Part shown: one piece after another, positions 9,366 to 18,208 of the stretch
Layout of the letters: each line of letters starts with the position of its first letter
Numbering within the stretch: position 1 is the first letter of the stretch
Assembly (NCBI GenBank): GCA_003169195.1
Contig: PMQB01000249.1
Span: 5,927 to 41,756, forward strand
Source of the DNA: Bryobacterales bacterium
GTDB lineage: Bacteria > Acidobacteriota > Terriglobia > Bryobacterales > Bryobacteraceae
Length of the DNA stretch: 35,830 nt
Reading direction: 5' to 3'
Notes under the pieces: model-generated
What the model was told of the DNA's origin: nothing
What the model saw: only the letters and a program-made list of their open reading frames with translations
Database searches by the model: none
Made by a program: the position numbers and the translations under genes

Positions 9366-10282
9366 TTATCAATCTCCGCCTGTGTGCGCGCCAATTCCAG
9401 CAGGAGCGCCGTTAATTGCTGCTTGTACTCGTTTTCCTCCATGGCAGCTTTCTCATATTTCAGCCGGTCAATCTTCGCTTCCAAATCTTCTTTCTTGCTC
9501 ACCAGCTTTTGTTTTTCAGGCCCCAGTACTTTTGCGCCTTCTGTGCGCGCATGAATCAAAATGAAGGATGCGGCCAGCAATCCTTGTCCATTCTCCGGTT
9601 TCGGATCACGCACGCCGTTCGTGTTCGCGGTATCGGTGATAATGGCGTGCTCTGTGGCCAGCAACTTCTCCGCTTCAAAGTAAGCGGTTGTTTTGCGATC
9701 GGCATAGCGAAACGCTTCTAACGCTGAAATGGACCCGTTCTTATCGGTGTCCGCACTCGGATCGTGCAACGCATCCACCCAATAACGCGCAAAGACCGGA
9801 GCGTTCTTCTCTGTCCCTGATTTTGTCGCGGAGATGACGACGCGATCTTTCTTAGCTAGCGCCGTGAGTGAAGCGCCGCTACAACTGGTCATATTTACTA
9901 CCAGCTGCCGATGCGCGGTTATCCGATTCAACGCCTTGGCCAATTCCACTGCCGTCATGTCAGGTCCAGGCAAATTAATCTTGTAATCCACACCGTCAAA
10001 GCTTCCATGCCCAATTAGAAAGAGCGCAAAGCTATCGGTCGCGCTGCTTTCGCTCGCCACCTTGTTCAAGGCTTGTTCCACCTGCTGCTTCGTAGCAGAA
10101 GATCCACTCAAAGTGATGACGTGTGCATCGACTCCCGTGTTTAATTCATGATCCAAATCCTGCGCCCATTTGACAAACTGCTTGTCATATTCAGGATCGC
10201 CTCCCAAACCAGCAACAGTAACGAAGTAATTAGCAGCATGCGCAACGAAACACCCGCACAGTAGTAGAAGACAAATCTTCAT
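9362..10282 (-). CDS. Secreted caspase-like (clan CD) protein with EF-hand loop
   Basis: I start this gene at the ATG at 10282, giving 306 residues. The longer ORF start at 10363 lies inside the upstream gene. The start overlaps the upstream stop (ATGA). A signal peptide ends near A-H-A (residues 14-16). A caspase/legumain-like core follows, with a His at H92 (LFLIGHGSFDG) and a Cys at C134 (VVNMTSCSGAS), each after a hydrophobic strand as expected for clan CD. Residues 178-189 (DTDKNGSISALE) match the 12-residue EF-hand calcium loop exactly at positions 1, 3, 5, 6, 8 and 12. The last ~60 residues look like a coiled coil. It may be an active or calcium-regulated cysteine peptidase in the periplasm. 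Activity is inferred, not shown. Confidence 0.85.
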   Translation of the reverse strand: MKICLLLLCGCFVAHAANYFVTVAGLGGDPEYDKQFVKWAQDLDHELNTGVDAHVITLSGSSATKQQVEQALNKVASESSATDSFALFLIGHGSFDGVDYKINLPGPDMTAVELAKALNRITAHRQLVVNMTSCSGASLTALAKKDRVVISATKSGTEKNAPVFARYWVDALHDPSADTDKNGSISALEAFRYADRKTTAYFEAEKLLATEHAIITDTANTNGVRDPKPENGQGLLAASFILIHARTEGAKVLGPEKQKLVSKKEDLEAKIDRLKYEKAAMEENEYKQQLTALLLELARTQAEIDK

Positions 10283-12534
10283 ACCACGCCCCACCGTCTG
10301 CGCAAAAGCCACTCTGTCGATTTCAGACCTAGGACAAGCAAGAAAACAGCGGGCATATCCCAAATCTCTTTCGTTTCGCGGCCAGTGATACCCGCCTCAG
10401 AGAATGAGATCTCTTTGGTCAGCGCTTTTGCGTCGCCCGGCGCATAATAGCGGCCGCCTGTCTGCTCTGCCAACTTTCTCAACAGTTCTTTATTCTGTTC
10501 TCGATGAAAGTTTTCAGCTTGCCCATCTTCGCGCCGAAACGTCAAGGCATCCTTGCCTAAGATCTTGTCACCCTGTCTTGCAGAAACTTCGGCCACGTAT
10601 GAGCCGGATTTCAATGCTTGCCAGTCGGCCGCGTACACCCCAGCCGTCAGGGGATCAGGATGCAGAGCCACGGTCTCTGACGAACCATCAGGATTAATGA
10701 TCTTCGCTTCCACCTGCGCATCACTCGCTGGCTGATATTGCTGATCTCTCACTTCGGCACGCAATGCTACGTTCCCTTCATCCTCAAGGTTTTCATCGGG
10801 AGTAGACGCCACAACTCGAGTGGGAGTTGCACCCACTACCCACCGCAGTAATTGCCTCCAGAATGTCTCCTGACTCACGTCCCCCAGCGGTTGTTGCATT
10901 CGCCATCGCCAACTGCCGGAAGTAGCGAAGACGCCGCTCCGCCCACGTCCGTAGTTTTCCGTTACTAACAAAGGAAGCCGTTTGCCACCGACGTCAACGT
11001 TCGCTAACACGACGGCGCCGGGTTTGGGAATGCCCATATCCTGATAATTTGCGAGATACGGCAGAATATCCCAATGCCGATTACTCTTTTCGGCATCATC
11101 TTCGATACGGCAAAGGAGGCTGCGCTTTCCCGCATCCGTCAGCTCCGCCGCTACAAAATTCCGTTGGAATGTGTCTTTCCGCTGCGGTAATTGAACGGGC
11201 AGCAGATCAGCAAACGGCGCCACATTATAACCACCGTCCGATAATGATGAGCGTCCAGCCAGAAATAATAGTCCTCCGCCGCGCCGATCGACAAAGTCTT
11301 TGATGGCCTGCGCCTGGCCCGCAGTGAAAAACGCTTCTTCGACGCTGCCTAGAATGATGCCTTCATACTCAAACAAATCTTCAGGCTTGCTCGGAAATCC
11401 TTCCGCTAACTCCTCTGGATTGCTAATGCCCTGCCGGTAAATCTTGTTCTGCGTGGTTCGCAGCATGGAGACGACGCTGATGGCTGGATCGTCATCCACC
11501 GCGCGGCGTAGAAACTTATACTCCCAGCGCGGTTCGCCTTCCACATAAAGCACGCGGTGTTTACCGCTTGTCACTAACAGCACGCGCGTGAGCTTGTTGT
11601 TTTCCAAATTTTGCTCACCGGGCAAAGGATCAAGGCGAACCTCCAAACTTTTCACACCACTCGCCCCGGCGCTGAACTCCAGAGTTTCCACTTGCTTGCC
11701 AGTGCCGCTGAAGACGATATCGCGAGAGGCCAAAACTTTGCCGCCGCCGGACAGATTCAAATGAGTGCGTTTTCCGCCAAAGCCGTTTTGCCGGATGGTT
11801 ACCTGCGCCTCCAAACGTGAGCCTTCCAGCGCCTTATTCGACACTTCAAAACCGTCCAACTCTACATCCGACGCAAGTTCCGTTTTGCCAAAACCGATCG
11901 TGTTTACGGGCAACCGGCGCCGTTGGAGTTCGGTCATGGTTTTGAGGTCGATGCCGCCTGCATTATCGGCACCGTCACTCACGAGAACAATCGCCCCAAT
12001 GGGCAGCGTGGCCGCTTCATCGGCAAGTTGTTGCAGCCCTCTGCCGATCTGGGTAGCTGACTGTTGCGCAGTCAATTGGGAAAGCGCATCAATGCGATCA
12101 ACTGAGGCACCAAGCCGGTACACCCTTACTTGATAATGGCTTTGCAAGTCTTTCAAGAGACCGCCCTCAAGCAAGTGCACCGCTTCCTGCTGACGCGATT
12201 GACCCGTGTCTTTCAGACCCATGCTGCGGCTATCGTCCACCACTACCGCAATAATATTTTGATTTTGTTTGAGTGCGGTCACCGAAATAGCCGGTTGCCA
12301 GAGTAGTAGTAACAATAGGGCGAGCAAAGCCCAATCGAGCGCCCACAACGCTACCCGCCGATAGCCTTGCAGCGCTTTCGTGAAATGCGCTTTCGGCTTT
12401 AGCAAAAACACGGCCAAGCCTACCGCCGCCGCCAAAATAGCCAGCACCAGCACCCAGCGCGGCCACGAACCTAGCAGCACAAGTTGACCCTTCGAAAAAA
12501 CGCTGAGCGGATATTTGAAGAAGAATTCAAACAT
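10279..12534 (-). CDS. VWA membrane protein with glutamine amidotransferase-like domain
   Basis: This 751-residue protein has two N-terminal membrane helices (residues ~26-46 and ~62-79) and a VWA domain with D100-D-S102-R-S104 as the metal-binding DxSxS motif and a later SDGAD loop. An amidotransferase-like Rossmann domain follows around residues 320-530 (VLYVEGEPRWEYKFL, then GGGLLFLAGRSS). A beta-sandwich and a C-terminal helix near residues 725-745 complete it. The amidotransferase-like part shows no obvious catalytic Cys, so it is probably structural. It is the second gene of the operon, 15 bases after the DUF4159 gene, and overlaps the caspase-like gene by four bases. It is the first of three VWA-type proteins in the cluster. 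Confidence 0.88.
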   Translation of the reverse strand: MFEFFFKYPLSVFSKGQLVLLGSWPRWVLVLAILAAAVGLAVFLLKPKAHFTKALQGYRRVALWALDWALLALLLLLLWQPAISVTALKQNQNIIAVVVDDSRSMGLKDTGQSRQQEAVHLLEGGLLKDLQSHYQVRVYRLGASVDRIDALSQLTAQQSATQIGRGLQQLADEAATLPIGAIVLVSDGADNAGGIDLKTMTELQRRRLPVNTIGFGKTELASDVELDGFEVSNKALEGSRLEAQVTIRQNGFGGKRTHLNLSGGGKVLASRDIVFSGTGKQVETLEFSAGASGVKSLEVRLDPLPGEQNLENNKLTRVLLVTSGKHRVLYVEGEPRWEYKFLRRAVDDDPAISVVSMLRTTQNKIYRQGISNPEELAEGFPSKPEDLFEYEGIILGSVEEAFFTAGQAQAIKDFVDRRGGGLLFLAGRSSLSDGGYNVAPFADLLPVQLPQRKDTFQRNFVAAELTDAGKRSLLCRIEDDAEKSNRHWDILPYLANYQDMGIPKPGAVVLANVDVGGKRLPLLVTENYGRGRSGVFATSGSWRWRMQQPLGDVSQETFWRQLLRWVVGATPTRVVASTPDENLEDEGNVALRAEVRDQQYQPASDAQVEAKIINPDGSSETVALHPDPLTAGVYAADWQALKSGSYVAEVSARQGDKILGKDALTFRREDGQAENFHREQNKELLRKLAEQTGGRYYAPGDAKALTKEISFSEAGITGRETKEIWDMPAVFLLVLGLKSTEWLLRRRWGVV

Positions 12535-12549
12535 GTGCAGTGATCAATC

Positions 12550-13428
12550 CTAATGTGTCATGGCGTAAACGAGATAGTCGACGCCAATGCGAAAACCTAA
12601 AGCAGAATACTGCTCCGGATAACGAGGATCGTCGGCATTCTCCCATGAATCTCCCAAATCCATGTTGTGGCAAATAGCCACCATGACGCGCTGCTTATCG
12701 TCATAGATGCCGCGCCATCGTGGGATAAAGCCATCCTTTTCAGGAATGCGGTGCGTTACGGTCACCTGCATGCCAGGCACTTGATAACGGTCGTCAAGAT
12801 CGTAGACAGTGTGGAAGATCGGATCACTGTTAGGCAAATCCACGATCGGGCGATCGGGAAATACTTTCTTCATGCTTCTGGTAAACGTATCCCACTCTTC
12901 ACTGCCGTGAAAATCGTCGCACATAAAGAAGCCGCCGCGTAGCAGAAAATCGCGCAGTTTGGCGGCCTGAAAATCCGTCAGGTCCCAATGCCCGACTTCC
13001 ACGCCATAGAGCCACGGCCAGTTGTAAATGTCGTCGCCATCTTCGGCCGCCACCGGTTCTTCTGCCGAGCGCGCTTGTATACGAGTAAGACGGCGCACAG
13101 CGGCAGAAAGGTGACGGTCAGAACGCGGATAATCAATGGTCCAGTTATTCCGGCGGATGCCCCACATGGGAACTGCGCGATACATAAAACGCGCAAAAAC
13201 CCATTCGCCCGGCGTGGCGTAATCGTCAGGAATCGGAAAATCGTTGTATTCCCAAGCTGGATACTCGCGGAAAACGCCAGGTTGTTGCTCTTTGCGTGTC
13301 GTTCGTTTCCCAACGTTGCCGGCATCGTTTGGCAGGGATTCCTGATCGGGCAGAGGAACGGTAGCGCAAATTGCGCTTAAGAGAGCTAGACCCGAAAAAA
13401 CCAGCAGGCAAATGCCACGCGCGCGCAT
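12550..13428 (-). CDS. DUF4159 domain secreted protein
   Basis: This 292-residue protein has an N-terminal hydrophobic signal segment (ICLLVFSGLALLSAICATV). Its body matches the DUF4159 pattern as I remember it: FARFMYRA, a tract around WPWLYGVEVGHWDLT, and LRDFLLRGGFFMCDDFHG. DUF4159 has an amidotransferase-like fold and commonly lies in MoxR/VWA clusters; its function is unknown. It is the first gene of the eight-gene unit. The 47-base gap upstream contains a perfect 10-base palindrome but no promoter that I can defend, so the unit may also be read from the promoter at 14352-14380. No clear ribosome binding site precedes the ATG. Confidence 0.88.
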   Translation of the reverse strand: MRARGICLLVFSGLALLSAICATVPLPDQESLPNDAGNVGKRTTRKEQQPGVFREYPAWEYNDFPIPDDYATPGEWVFARFMYRAVPMWGIRRNNWTIDYPRSDRHLSAAVRRLTRIQARSAEEPVAAEDGDDIYNWPWLYGVEVGHWDLTDFQAAKLRDFLLRGGFFMCDDFHGSEEWDTFTRSMKKVFPDRPIVDLPNSDPIFHTVYDLDDRYQVPGMQVTVTHRIPEKDGFIPRWRGIYDDKQRVMVAICHNMDLGDSWENADDPRYPEQYSALGFRIGVDYLVYAMTH

Positions 13429-13441
13429 AGGTATTCAGTGG

Positions 13442-13451
13442 CTGGCGCCAG
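13442..13451. repeat. 10-base perfect palindrome upstream of the DUF4159 operon
   Basis: CTGGCGCCAG is self-complementary and lies in the 47-base gap between the isomerase-like gene and the DUF4159 gene, 13 bases before the latter's ATG. It could be an operator half or simply chance in GC-rich DNA. No second copy was noticed. Confidence 0.35.
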
Positions 13452-13475
13452 AATAGCATGGCCAAACCAGACTAA

Positions 13476-14330
13476 TTACACGGTGCAAATATCTATGGCT
13501 TCGGCGAGCGAGGTGAGAGGGTCGCGTACCGGCGTGTATTCGTGTGAAATCACACCGGTGAAACCCAAATCCGCAATGGCCTGCGCCACTACCCGGTAAT
13601 TCAGCTCCTGCGTTTGATCAATTTCGTGCCGTCCCGGATTTCCACCGGTGTGAAAGTGCGCCAAATATTGGAAGTTTTCGCGAATGGTTCGCACAATATC
13701 GCCTTCCATAATCTGCAAATGGTAAATGTCGTACAAAAGTTTTACGCGCGGTGAATTGACTCGCTTCACAACACCCACGCCCCACGAAGTGTGGTCGCAC
13801 ATGTAATCTTTGTGGTTCACCTTGCTGTTCAGGAGTTCCATGCAGATGGTGACGCCCTTGTCTTCCGCTTGGGCTTTGACCTTATTTAAAAAGGTGACGC
13901 AGTTGTCGGCGCCTAAGTCATCTGACATGCCGCGGCGATTGCCGGAAAATGTGATGACATTCGGGCAGCCGGCTGCGGCGGCGATATCAATCGCTTCGCG
14001 CAGGGTCTTTTCGATGCGGTCGTGATTTTCTGTTCTGTTCAGCGCATCGGGAATCGTCCCGCCGAACGGCGGCGGCATCATTGTCGGCACTAATCCATAT
14101 TTTTTCAGGATGGACCAATCTTCCGGTTTGACTAAATCAAAACCGTAGATGCCCAAGTTGGCAGCCTCGCGACACATGTCATCCATAGACATTTGCTTGC
14201 CGCGAAAAACACCCGCCGTCACGCCCTGCTTGAGGCGCCCTTTCCGTTTTGCCGGCGCAGGGGCCAAATCTTGCGCACCCAACGCGATAGCCGCGCTAGC
14301 TATGGCTGGAAGAAAACCACGTCGCTTCAT
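13476..14330 (-). CDS. Tat-exported TIM-barrel sugar isomerase/epimerase (hydroxypyruvate isomerase-like)
   Basis: This 284-residue protein opens with KRRGFLPAIASAAIAL, a twin-arginine type export signal. The rest is an AP-endonuclease-2-like TIM barrel of the xylose isomerase-like family. Metal ligands are likely in CMELLNSK (Glu), LLYDIYHLQ (Asp and His) and VISHEYTP (Glu), which resembles the hydroxypyruvate isomerase branch. The substrate is not certain; a periplasmic sugar or keto-acid is a guess. A promoter (-35 ATAACA, 17-base spacer, -10 TAGAAT) and an AGGTGA ribosome binding site six bases before the ATG are readable. It lies upstream of the DUF4159 operon with a 47-base gap and divergent to deoC. 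Confidence 0.88.
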   Translation of the reverse strand: MKRRGFLPAIASAAIALGAQDLAPAPAKRKGRLKQGVTAGVFRGKQMSMDDMCREAANLGIYGFDLVKPEDWSILKKYGLVPTMMPPPFGGTIPDALNRTENHDRIEKTLREAIDIAAAAGCPNVITFSGNRRGMSDDLGADNCVTFLNKVKAQAEDKGVTICMELLNSKVNHKDYMCDHTSWGVGVVKRVNSPRVKLLYDIYHLQIMEGDIVRTIRENFQYLAHFHTGGNPGRHEIDQTQELNYRVVAQAIADLGFTGVISHEYTPVRDPLTSLAEAIDICTV

Positions 14331-14336
14331 TCCTAA

Positions 14337-14342
14337 TCACCT
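14337..14342 (-). promoter_or_regulatory. Ribosome binding site of the isomerase-like gene
   Basis: AGGTGA on the minus strand lies six bases before the ATG at 14330, which supports that start. Confidence 0.5.
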
Positions 14343-14351
14343 TCGCCATTG

Positions 14352-14380
14352 ATTCTATGCTGAAGCGTCTCGCGTGTTAT
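14352..14380 (-). promoter_or_regulatory. Candidate sigma70-type promoter for the isomerase-like gene
   Basis: On the minus strand, ATAACA (4 of 6 to consensus, 14375-14380) is separated by exactly 17 bases from TAGAAT (5 of 6, 14352-14357). The predicted start site would leave a leader of about 15-20 bases containing the ribosome binding site. It may drive the isomerase-like gene and perhaps the whole leftward operon. The rest of this 111-base divergent gap shows no equally clear promoter for deoC. Confidence 0.45.
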
Positions 14381-14441
14381 GCTGATCGCACGTGGGACCA
14401 AGTAACCGCCCGCGAATTTCCCCGTTTTTTGATCGCCGACC

Positions 14442-15167
14442 GTGACTGTAGAAGAGCATCTGGCGAGCACGCAATCCATCGCCAACCTAATTGACCAAAC
14501 GCTGCTGAAACCGGAAGCAAGCGGCGACGATATCGTTCGCCTCTGCCGCGAAGCCGCTGAACATAGCTTCTGTTCTGTTTGCATAAACCCGCATTGGGTT
14601 CGTTTGGCTCGCACCACATTGGGCCGCTCCTGTGTTCGCGTTTGTACAGTGATTGGTTTTCCGCTGGGTGCCAACAGGACCGAGGTGAAATCCGCAGAAG
14701 CGCGGTTGGCTTTGAGCGAAGGCGCGACTGAAATTGACATGGTTCAGAACGTTGGCGCGTTACGCTCGGCAGACCTCGATACCGTACAAAGCGAGATTGC
14801 TGAATTGGCTGAGATCGCACATGGAAGCAAAGCGCTGCTGAAGGTTATTCTCGAAACCTGCCTGCTGAATGACGATCAGAAGCGCGTTAGCTGCCACCTT
14901 GCCATTGCGGCCAAAGCGGATTTTGTTAAAACCTCCACCGGCTTCTCAACCTCGGGAGCCACTGAGGACGATATTCGGTTGATGCGAGCGGCCGTTGGGC
15001 CTGCAGTCGGAGTGAAAGCGTCCGGTGGTATTCGTTCGCTGGAGGCGCTGAGCCGCATGGTGGCGGCAGGCGCAACTCGGATCGGCACCAGTTCCGGTGT
15101 TCAGATTTTGCGCGAATTTCGCGAAGGCGCTGCTACTTCGCAAACCACCAATCCGGGCGCTTATTAG
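14442..15167 (+). CDS. deoC: Deoxyribose-phosphate aldolase
   Basis: This 241-residue class I aldolase cleaves 2-deoxyribose-5-phosphate into glyceraldehyde-3-phosphate and acetaldehyde in deoxynucleoside breakdown. The family markers are present: LIDQTLLKPEA near the N-terminus, FPLGAN, the Schiff-base lysine region FVKTSTGFST, and the second lysine in VKASGGIRS. The start is GTG at 14442; no ATG is available in frame before the conserved part. The stop directly abuts the start of the phosphatase gene, so the two are probably co-translated. The downstream neighbours (regulator, lysine synthesis, transport) do not belong to the same pathway. Confidence 0.95.
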   Translation: MTVEEHLASTQSIANLIDQTLLKPEASGDDIVRLCREAAEHSFCSVCINPHWVRLARTTLGRSCVRVCTVIGFPLGANRTEVKSAEARLALSEGATEIDMVQNVGALRSADLDTVQSEIAELAEIAHGSKALLKVILETCLLNDDQKRVSCHLAIAAKADFVKTSTGFSTSGATEDDIRLMRAAVGPAVGVKASGGIRSLEALSRMVAAGATRIGTSSGVQILREFREGAATSQTTNPGAY

Positions 15168-16958
15168 ATGAAGCAAACGCCCAAAGCGCAGGTGCGGTTC
15201 CGTGAACGCGCCGAACTTCTCGACTTCCTTTTGGAAGTGAGTGCCGTTACGGCCGAGACGCTGGATCTAGATCGCTTGCTGGCCAATGTCGCCGACATCG
15301 TCAAAGACGTAGTGCCGCATGAGCTGTTTGCCATTCTTCTCTACAACGAACGCACCCGCACATTGCGCATGCGCTACTCCATTGGGCATCGCGATGAAGT
15401 GGCGAAAAACCTTACCATTCCGCTCGGCGAAGGTCTAACAGGTACGGCCGCAGGCGCGCGCCAACCAATACTTGTTCACGACGTTCGCGCGGATGCGCGT
15501 TACTTGAACGCCCTGGACGCAGTGCGAGCCGAACTCGCCGTGCCGATGCTCGTGCGCAGCAAACTGGTGGGCGTAATCGATCTTCAATCGACGCGCCCGA
15601 ACGCCTTTACTGAGCAGCATCGCTCGCTGCTCGTGCTCATCGCGAGCCGCGTGGCCACGGCAATTGACAACGCTCGGCTTTACCGGCGTGTCGAGCGGCA
15701 GAACCGGACGCTGCGGGTTCTGGCTCATCTTTCGCAGGAATTCAGTTCGATTCTCGAGATTGATGAGTTGCTTACCAAGATCGCGGTCACGATTCGCGCG
15801 CTGATCAACTTCGATTCGTTCACGATCTTCCTGGTGGACGAACAGCAGAAGTTGTTGCGCTGCCGGTTCAGCCAGCGCTACGACCAAAAGGCAACTACTC
15901 AGAATGTACCTTTGGGGAAAGGCATTACTGGAGCGGCTGCCGAATCGAGACAAGTCGTAGTGGTGGGTGACGTAACAAAAGATGTGCGGTACATTGCCAG
16001 CGAAACGGAAATTCGCTCGGAAGTGGCTGTTCCGCTGGTTCTACATGACCGAGTGATTGGCGTGATGGATTTGGAAAGCGAGCGCCCTTCGTTCTTCACG
16101 GACGATCACGTGCGCGCGCTTTCTTTGCTGGCGCCGCAGATTGCCACATCGGTCGAAAACGCGCGTTTGTACGGCGAACTAGCGCAACGCGAACAACGGA
16201 TGGAGCAAGATCTGCACGCGGCCTTTAAGCTTCAGTCGGTTTTAGTGCCGCGCACGATGTCGGATGTGGATGGTGTGGAGGTCGGCATCAAGACCAGGCC
16301 GGCGCGGCAGATCAGTGGAGATTTCTACGATTTCTTTGAACATAGCAATGAGTACGCGCTGATTGCCTTCGGCGATGTAAGTGGCAAGGGCGCAGCCGCC
16401 GCACTCTATGCCGCGCTGATTTCGGGCTTATTGCGCATTCTTGCCCCGCGCCGCCGCAGCCCTTCCGACCTGATGAAGGCGCTGAACGAAGCGTTGCTCG
16501 AACGCAAGGTTGATGCGCAATACGCCACGCTGTCGCTCATTACGTGGGCCGCCAAAACACGGACCTTCAGTGTTGTGAGTGCGGGTACTCTGCCCCCCAT
16601 GCTTTACCGCAGCGGCAAAATTATCGAACTGCAAACCGAGGGCGTTCCTATTGGTCTGCTGGAAGATCAGCAATACGATCAGGTCACGATTGAGGCTCAG
16701 CCCAACGATTTTCTGCTTCTCTATTCAGACGGCGTGGAAGATCAGCTAGGCAAAGATGCCGCCTCGGTGGATGAAGTGACCGCTAGTGAAAAAGACATGG
16801 AAACGTACGGACGCACCCGCTTGGAAAAAGTTTTGAAAGCCAATCATCAAAAATCGCCGCAACAAGTGGCGGAGAAAATATTCACCGATATTGACAACTT
16901 CCGCGGCGCTACCTCACTGACTGACGATCAGACGATCATCGCGTTGCGGGTCCTATAA
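15168..16958 (+). CDS. GAF-GAF-SpoIIE (PP2C-type) serine phosphatase
   Basis: This 596-residue protein has two GAF sensor domains (about residues 20-170 and 190-340), a short helical linker and a C-terminal SpoIIE/RsbU-type PP2C phosphatase domain (about 365-595). Metal-binding aspartates are present in GDFYDFF (D385) and GDVSGKG (D403), and the end DDQTIIAL is typical of the family. Such enzymes dephosphorylate anti-anti-sigma factors in partner-switching control. No STAS or HATPase gene lies nearby, so the partner is encoded elsewhere. There is no membrane segment, so it is cytoplasmic. The ATG abuts the deoC stop. Confidence 0.93.
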   Translation: MKQTPKAQVRFRERAELLDFLLEVSAVTAETLDLDRLLANVADIVKDVVPHELFAILLYNERTRTLRMRYSIGHRDEVAKNLTIPLGEGLTGTAAGARQPILVHDVRADARYLNALDAVRAELAVPMLVRSKLVGVIDLQSTRPNAFTEQHRSLLVLIASRVATAIDNARLYRRVERQNRTLRVLAHLSQEFSSILEIDELLTKIAVTIRALINFDSFTIFLVDEQQKLLRCRFSQRYDQKATTQNVPLGKGITGAAAESRQVVVVGDVTKDVRYIASETEIRSEVAVPLVLHDRVIGVMDLESERPSFFTDDHVRALSLLAPQIATSVENARLYGELAQREQRMEQDLHAAFKLQSVLVPRTMSDVDGVEVGIKTRPARQISGDFYDFFEHSNEYALIAFGDVSGKGAAAALYAALISGLLRILAPRRRSPSDLMKALNEALLERKVDAQYATLSLITWAAKTRTFSVVSAGTLPPMLYRSGKIIELQTEGVPIGLLEDQQYDQVTIEAQPNDFLLLYSDGVEDQLGKDAASVDEVTASEKDMETYGRTRLEKVLKANHQKSPQQVAEKIFTDIDNFRGATSLTDDQTIIALRVL

Positions 16959-16961
16959 GAG

Positions 16962-18203
16962 ATGTTTCAGTATCTCCAGGGACAACTCTATTGCGAACAG
17001 GTCGATCTCAAGACACTCGCCGCACAGCATGGTACACCCGCTTACGTTTATTCCAAGAATGCCATCCTGGAGCGCTGGCATGAATATCAGCGAGCGTTGT
17101 GTAGCATTCCAAATCGCGTCTGCTATGCGGTGAAGGCGAATTCGAACCTTGCGGTACTGGCGACTCTGGCGCGGGCCGGCGCTGGCTTCGATATCGTCTC
17201 AGGCGGCGAACTGTTTCGCGTACTCAAGGCAGGCGGTGATCCGGCGTCCGTCGTTTTTTCAGGGGTGGGTAAAACCGCGAACGAAATTTCGTTTGCGCTA
17301 GAGCGTGGCATACATAGTTTCAACTGTGAGTCGGAGGCGGAGATCGCGTTAATCTCGCAAATCGCGTCCGCCAGCGGCCTCAAAGCATCCATCGCCTTGC
17401 GCGTGAATCCCGACGTTAACGCGAAAACGCATCCGTATATTTCCACGGGCCTGCGCGAACATAAATTCGGCGTCGATATCAATGCAGCCGAAGACATCTA
17501 CCGGCGCGCTGCCCTGCTTCCCGGCATCACGGCGGAAGGGGTGAGCTGCCACATCGGCTCGCAGCTCTTAGAACTTGATCCACTGTTGGAGGCGGCCGAT
17601 AAAACGCTCGCCTTGGTGGCTCGTCTGCGGGAGGGCGGTTTACCCATTCGCTTTCTTGATCTTGGCGGCGGTCTCGGCGTTAAATACCGACCGAACGAAC
17701 GCAATGCCAGCATCGCCGACTTCGCGGCTCGCTTACGGCCTAAACTCGAATCCTTGAATCTGACGCTGATGCTCGAACCGGGCCGGTCCATCGTCGCGGA
17801 AGCTGGGATTTTGCTCACCCAGGTGTTGCTCATTAAGCGGAACGGCCAGAAGACTTTCGTGATTGTCGACGGCGCGATGAACGATCTGCTCCGACCTGCG
17901 CTTTATCAGGCTCATCACGAAGTCACACCGGTGATCGAAATGCCGGCCGAAACAATGACCGCCGACGTTGTTGGGCCTGTTTGTGAAACTGGCGACTTCT
18001 TCGCGCGTGATCGTCGCCTCCCTGCACTCCAGCCAGGCGACCTCATCGCTCTCCGCACTGCCGGTGCCTATGGCTTCGTTCTCTCTTCGAACTACAACTC
18101 TCGTCCTCGCCCATGCGAGCTTCTGATTGATGGACGGCGCGTCTTTGTCGCCCGCAGTCGCGAGACCTTCGACGATCTCATGCGTGGCGAATCGCTACCA
18201 TAG
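16962..18203 (+). CDS. lysA: Diaminopimelate decarboxylase
   Basis: This 413-residue fold-III PLP enzyme makes the last step of lysine synthesis, converting meso-diaminopimelate to lysine. PLP binds K58 in YAVKANSN. Other family motifs are HKFGVD, CHIGSQ, LDLGGGLGV, EPGRSIVAEAG and the active-site CETGDF near the C-terminus, where CESGD is more usual. The Thr for Ser change is conservative. Length is normal. It starts three bases after the phosphatase stop and ends five bases before the ABC ATPase gene, so it is part of the same transcript run. Confidence 0.94.
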   Translation: MFQYLQGQLYCEQVDLKTLAAQHGTPAYVYSKNAILERWHEYQRALCSIPNRVCYAVKANSNLAVLATLARAGAGFDIVSGGELFRVLKAGGDPASVVFSGVGKTANEISFALERGIHSFNCESEAEIALISQIASASGLKASIALRVNPDVNAKTHPYISTGLREHKFGVDINAAEDIYRRAALLPGITAEGVSCHIGSQLLELDPLLEAADKTLALVARLREGGLPIRFLDLGGGLGVKYRPNERNASIADFAARLRPKLESLNLTLMLEPGRSIVAEAGILLTQVLLIKRNGQKTFVIVDGAMNDLLRPALYQAHHEVTPVIEMPAETMTADVVGPVCETGDFFARDRRLPALQPGDLIALRTAGAYGFVLSSNYNSRPRPCELLIDGRRVFVARSRETFDDLMRGESLP

Positions 18204-18208
18204 TCAGA

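Noticed and set aside
14411-14430. T-run before deoC as an intrinsic terminator
   Set aside because: There is no clear GC-rich stem before it and no rightward gene upstream to terminate.
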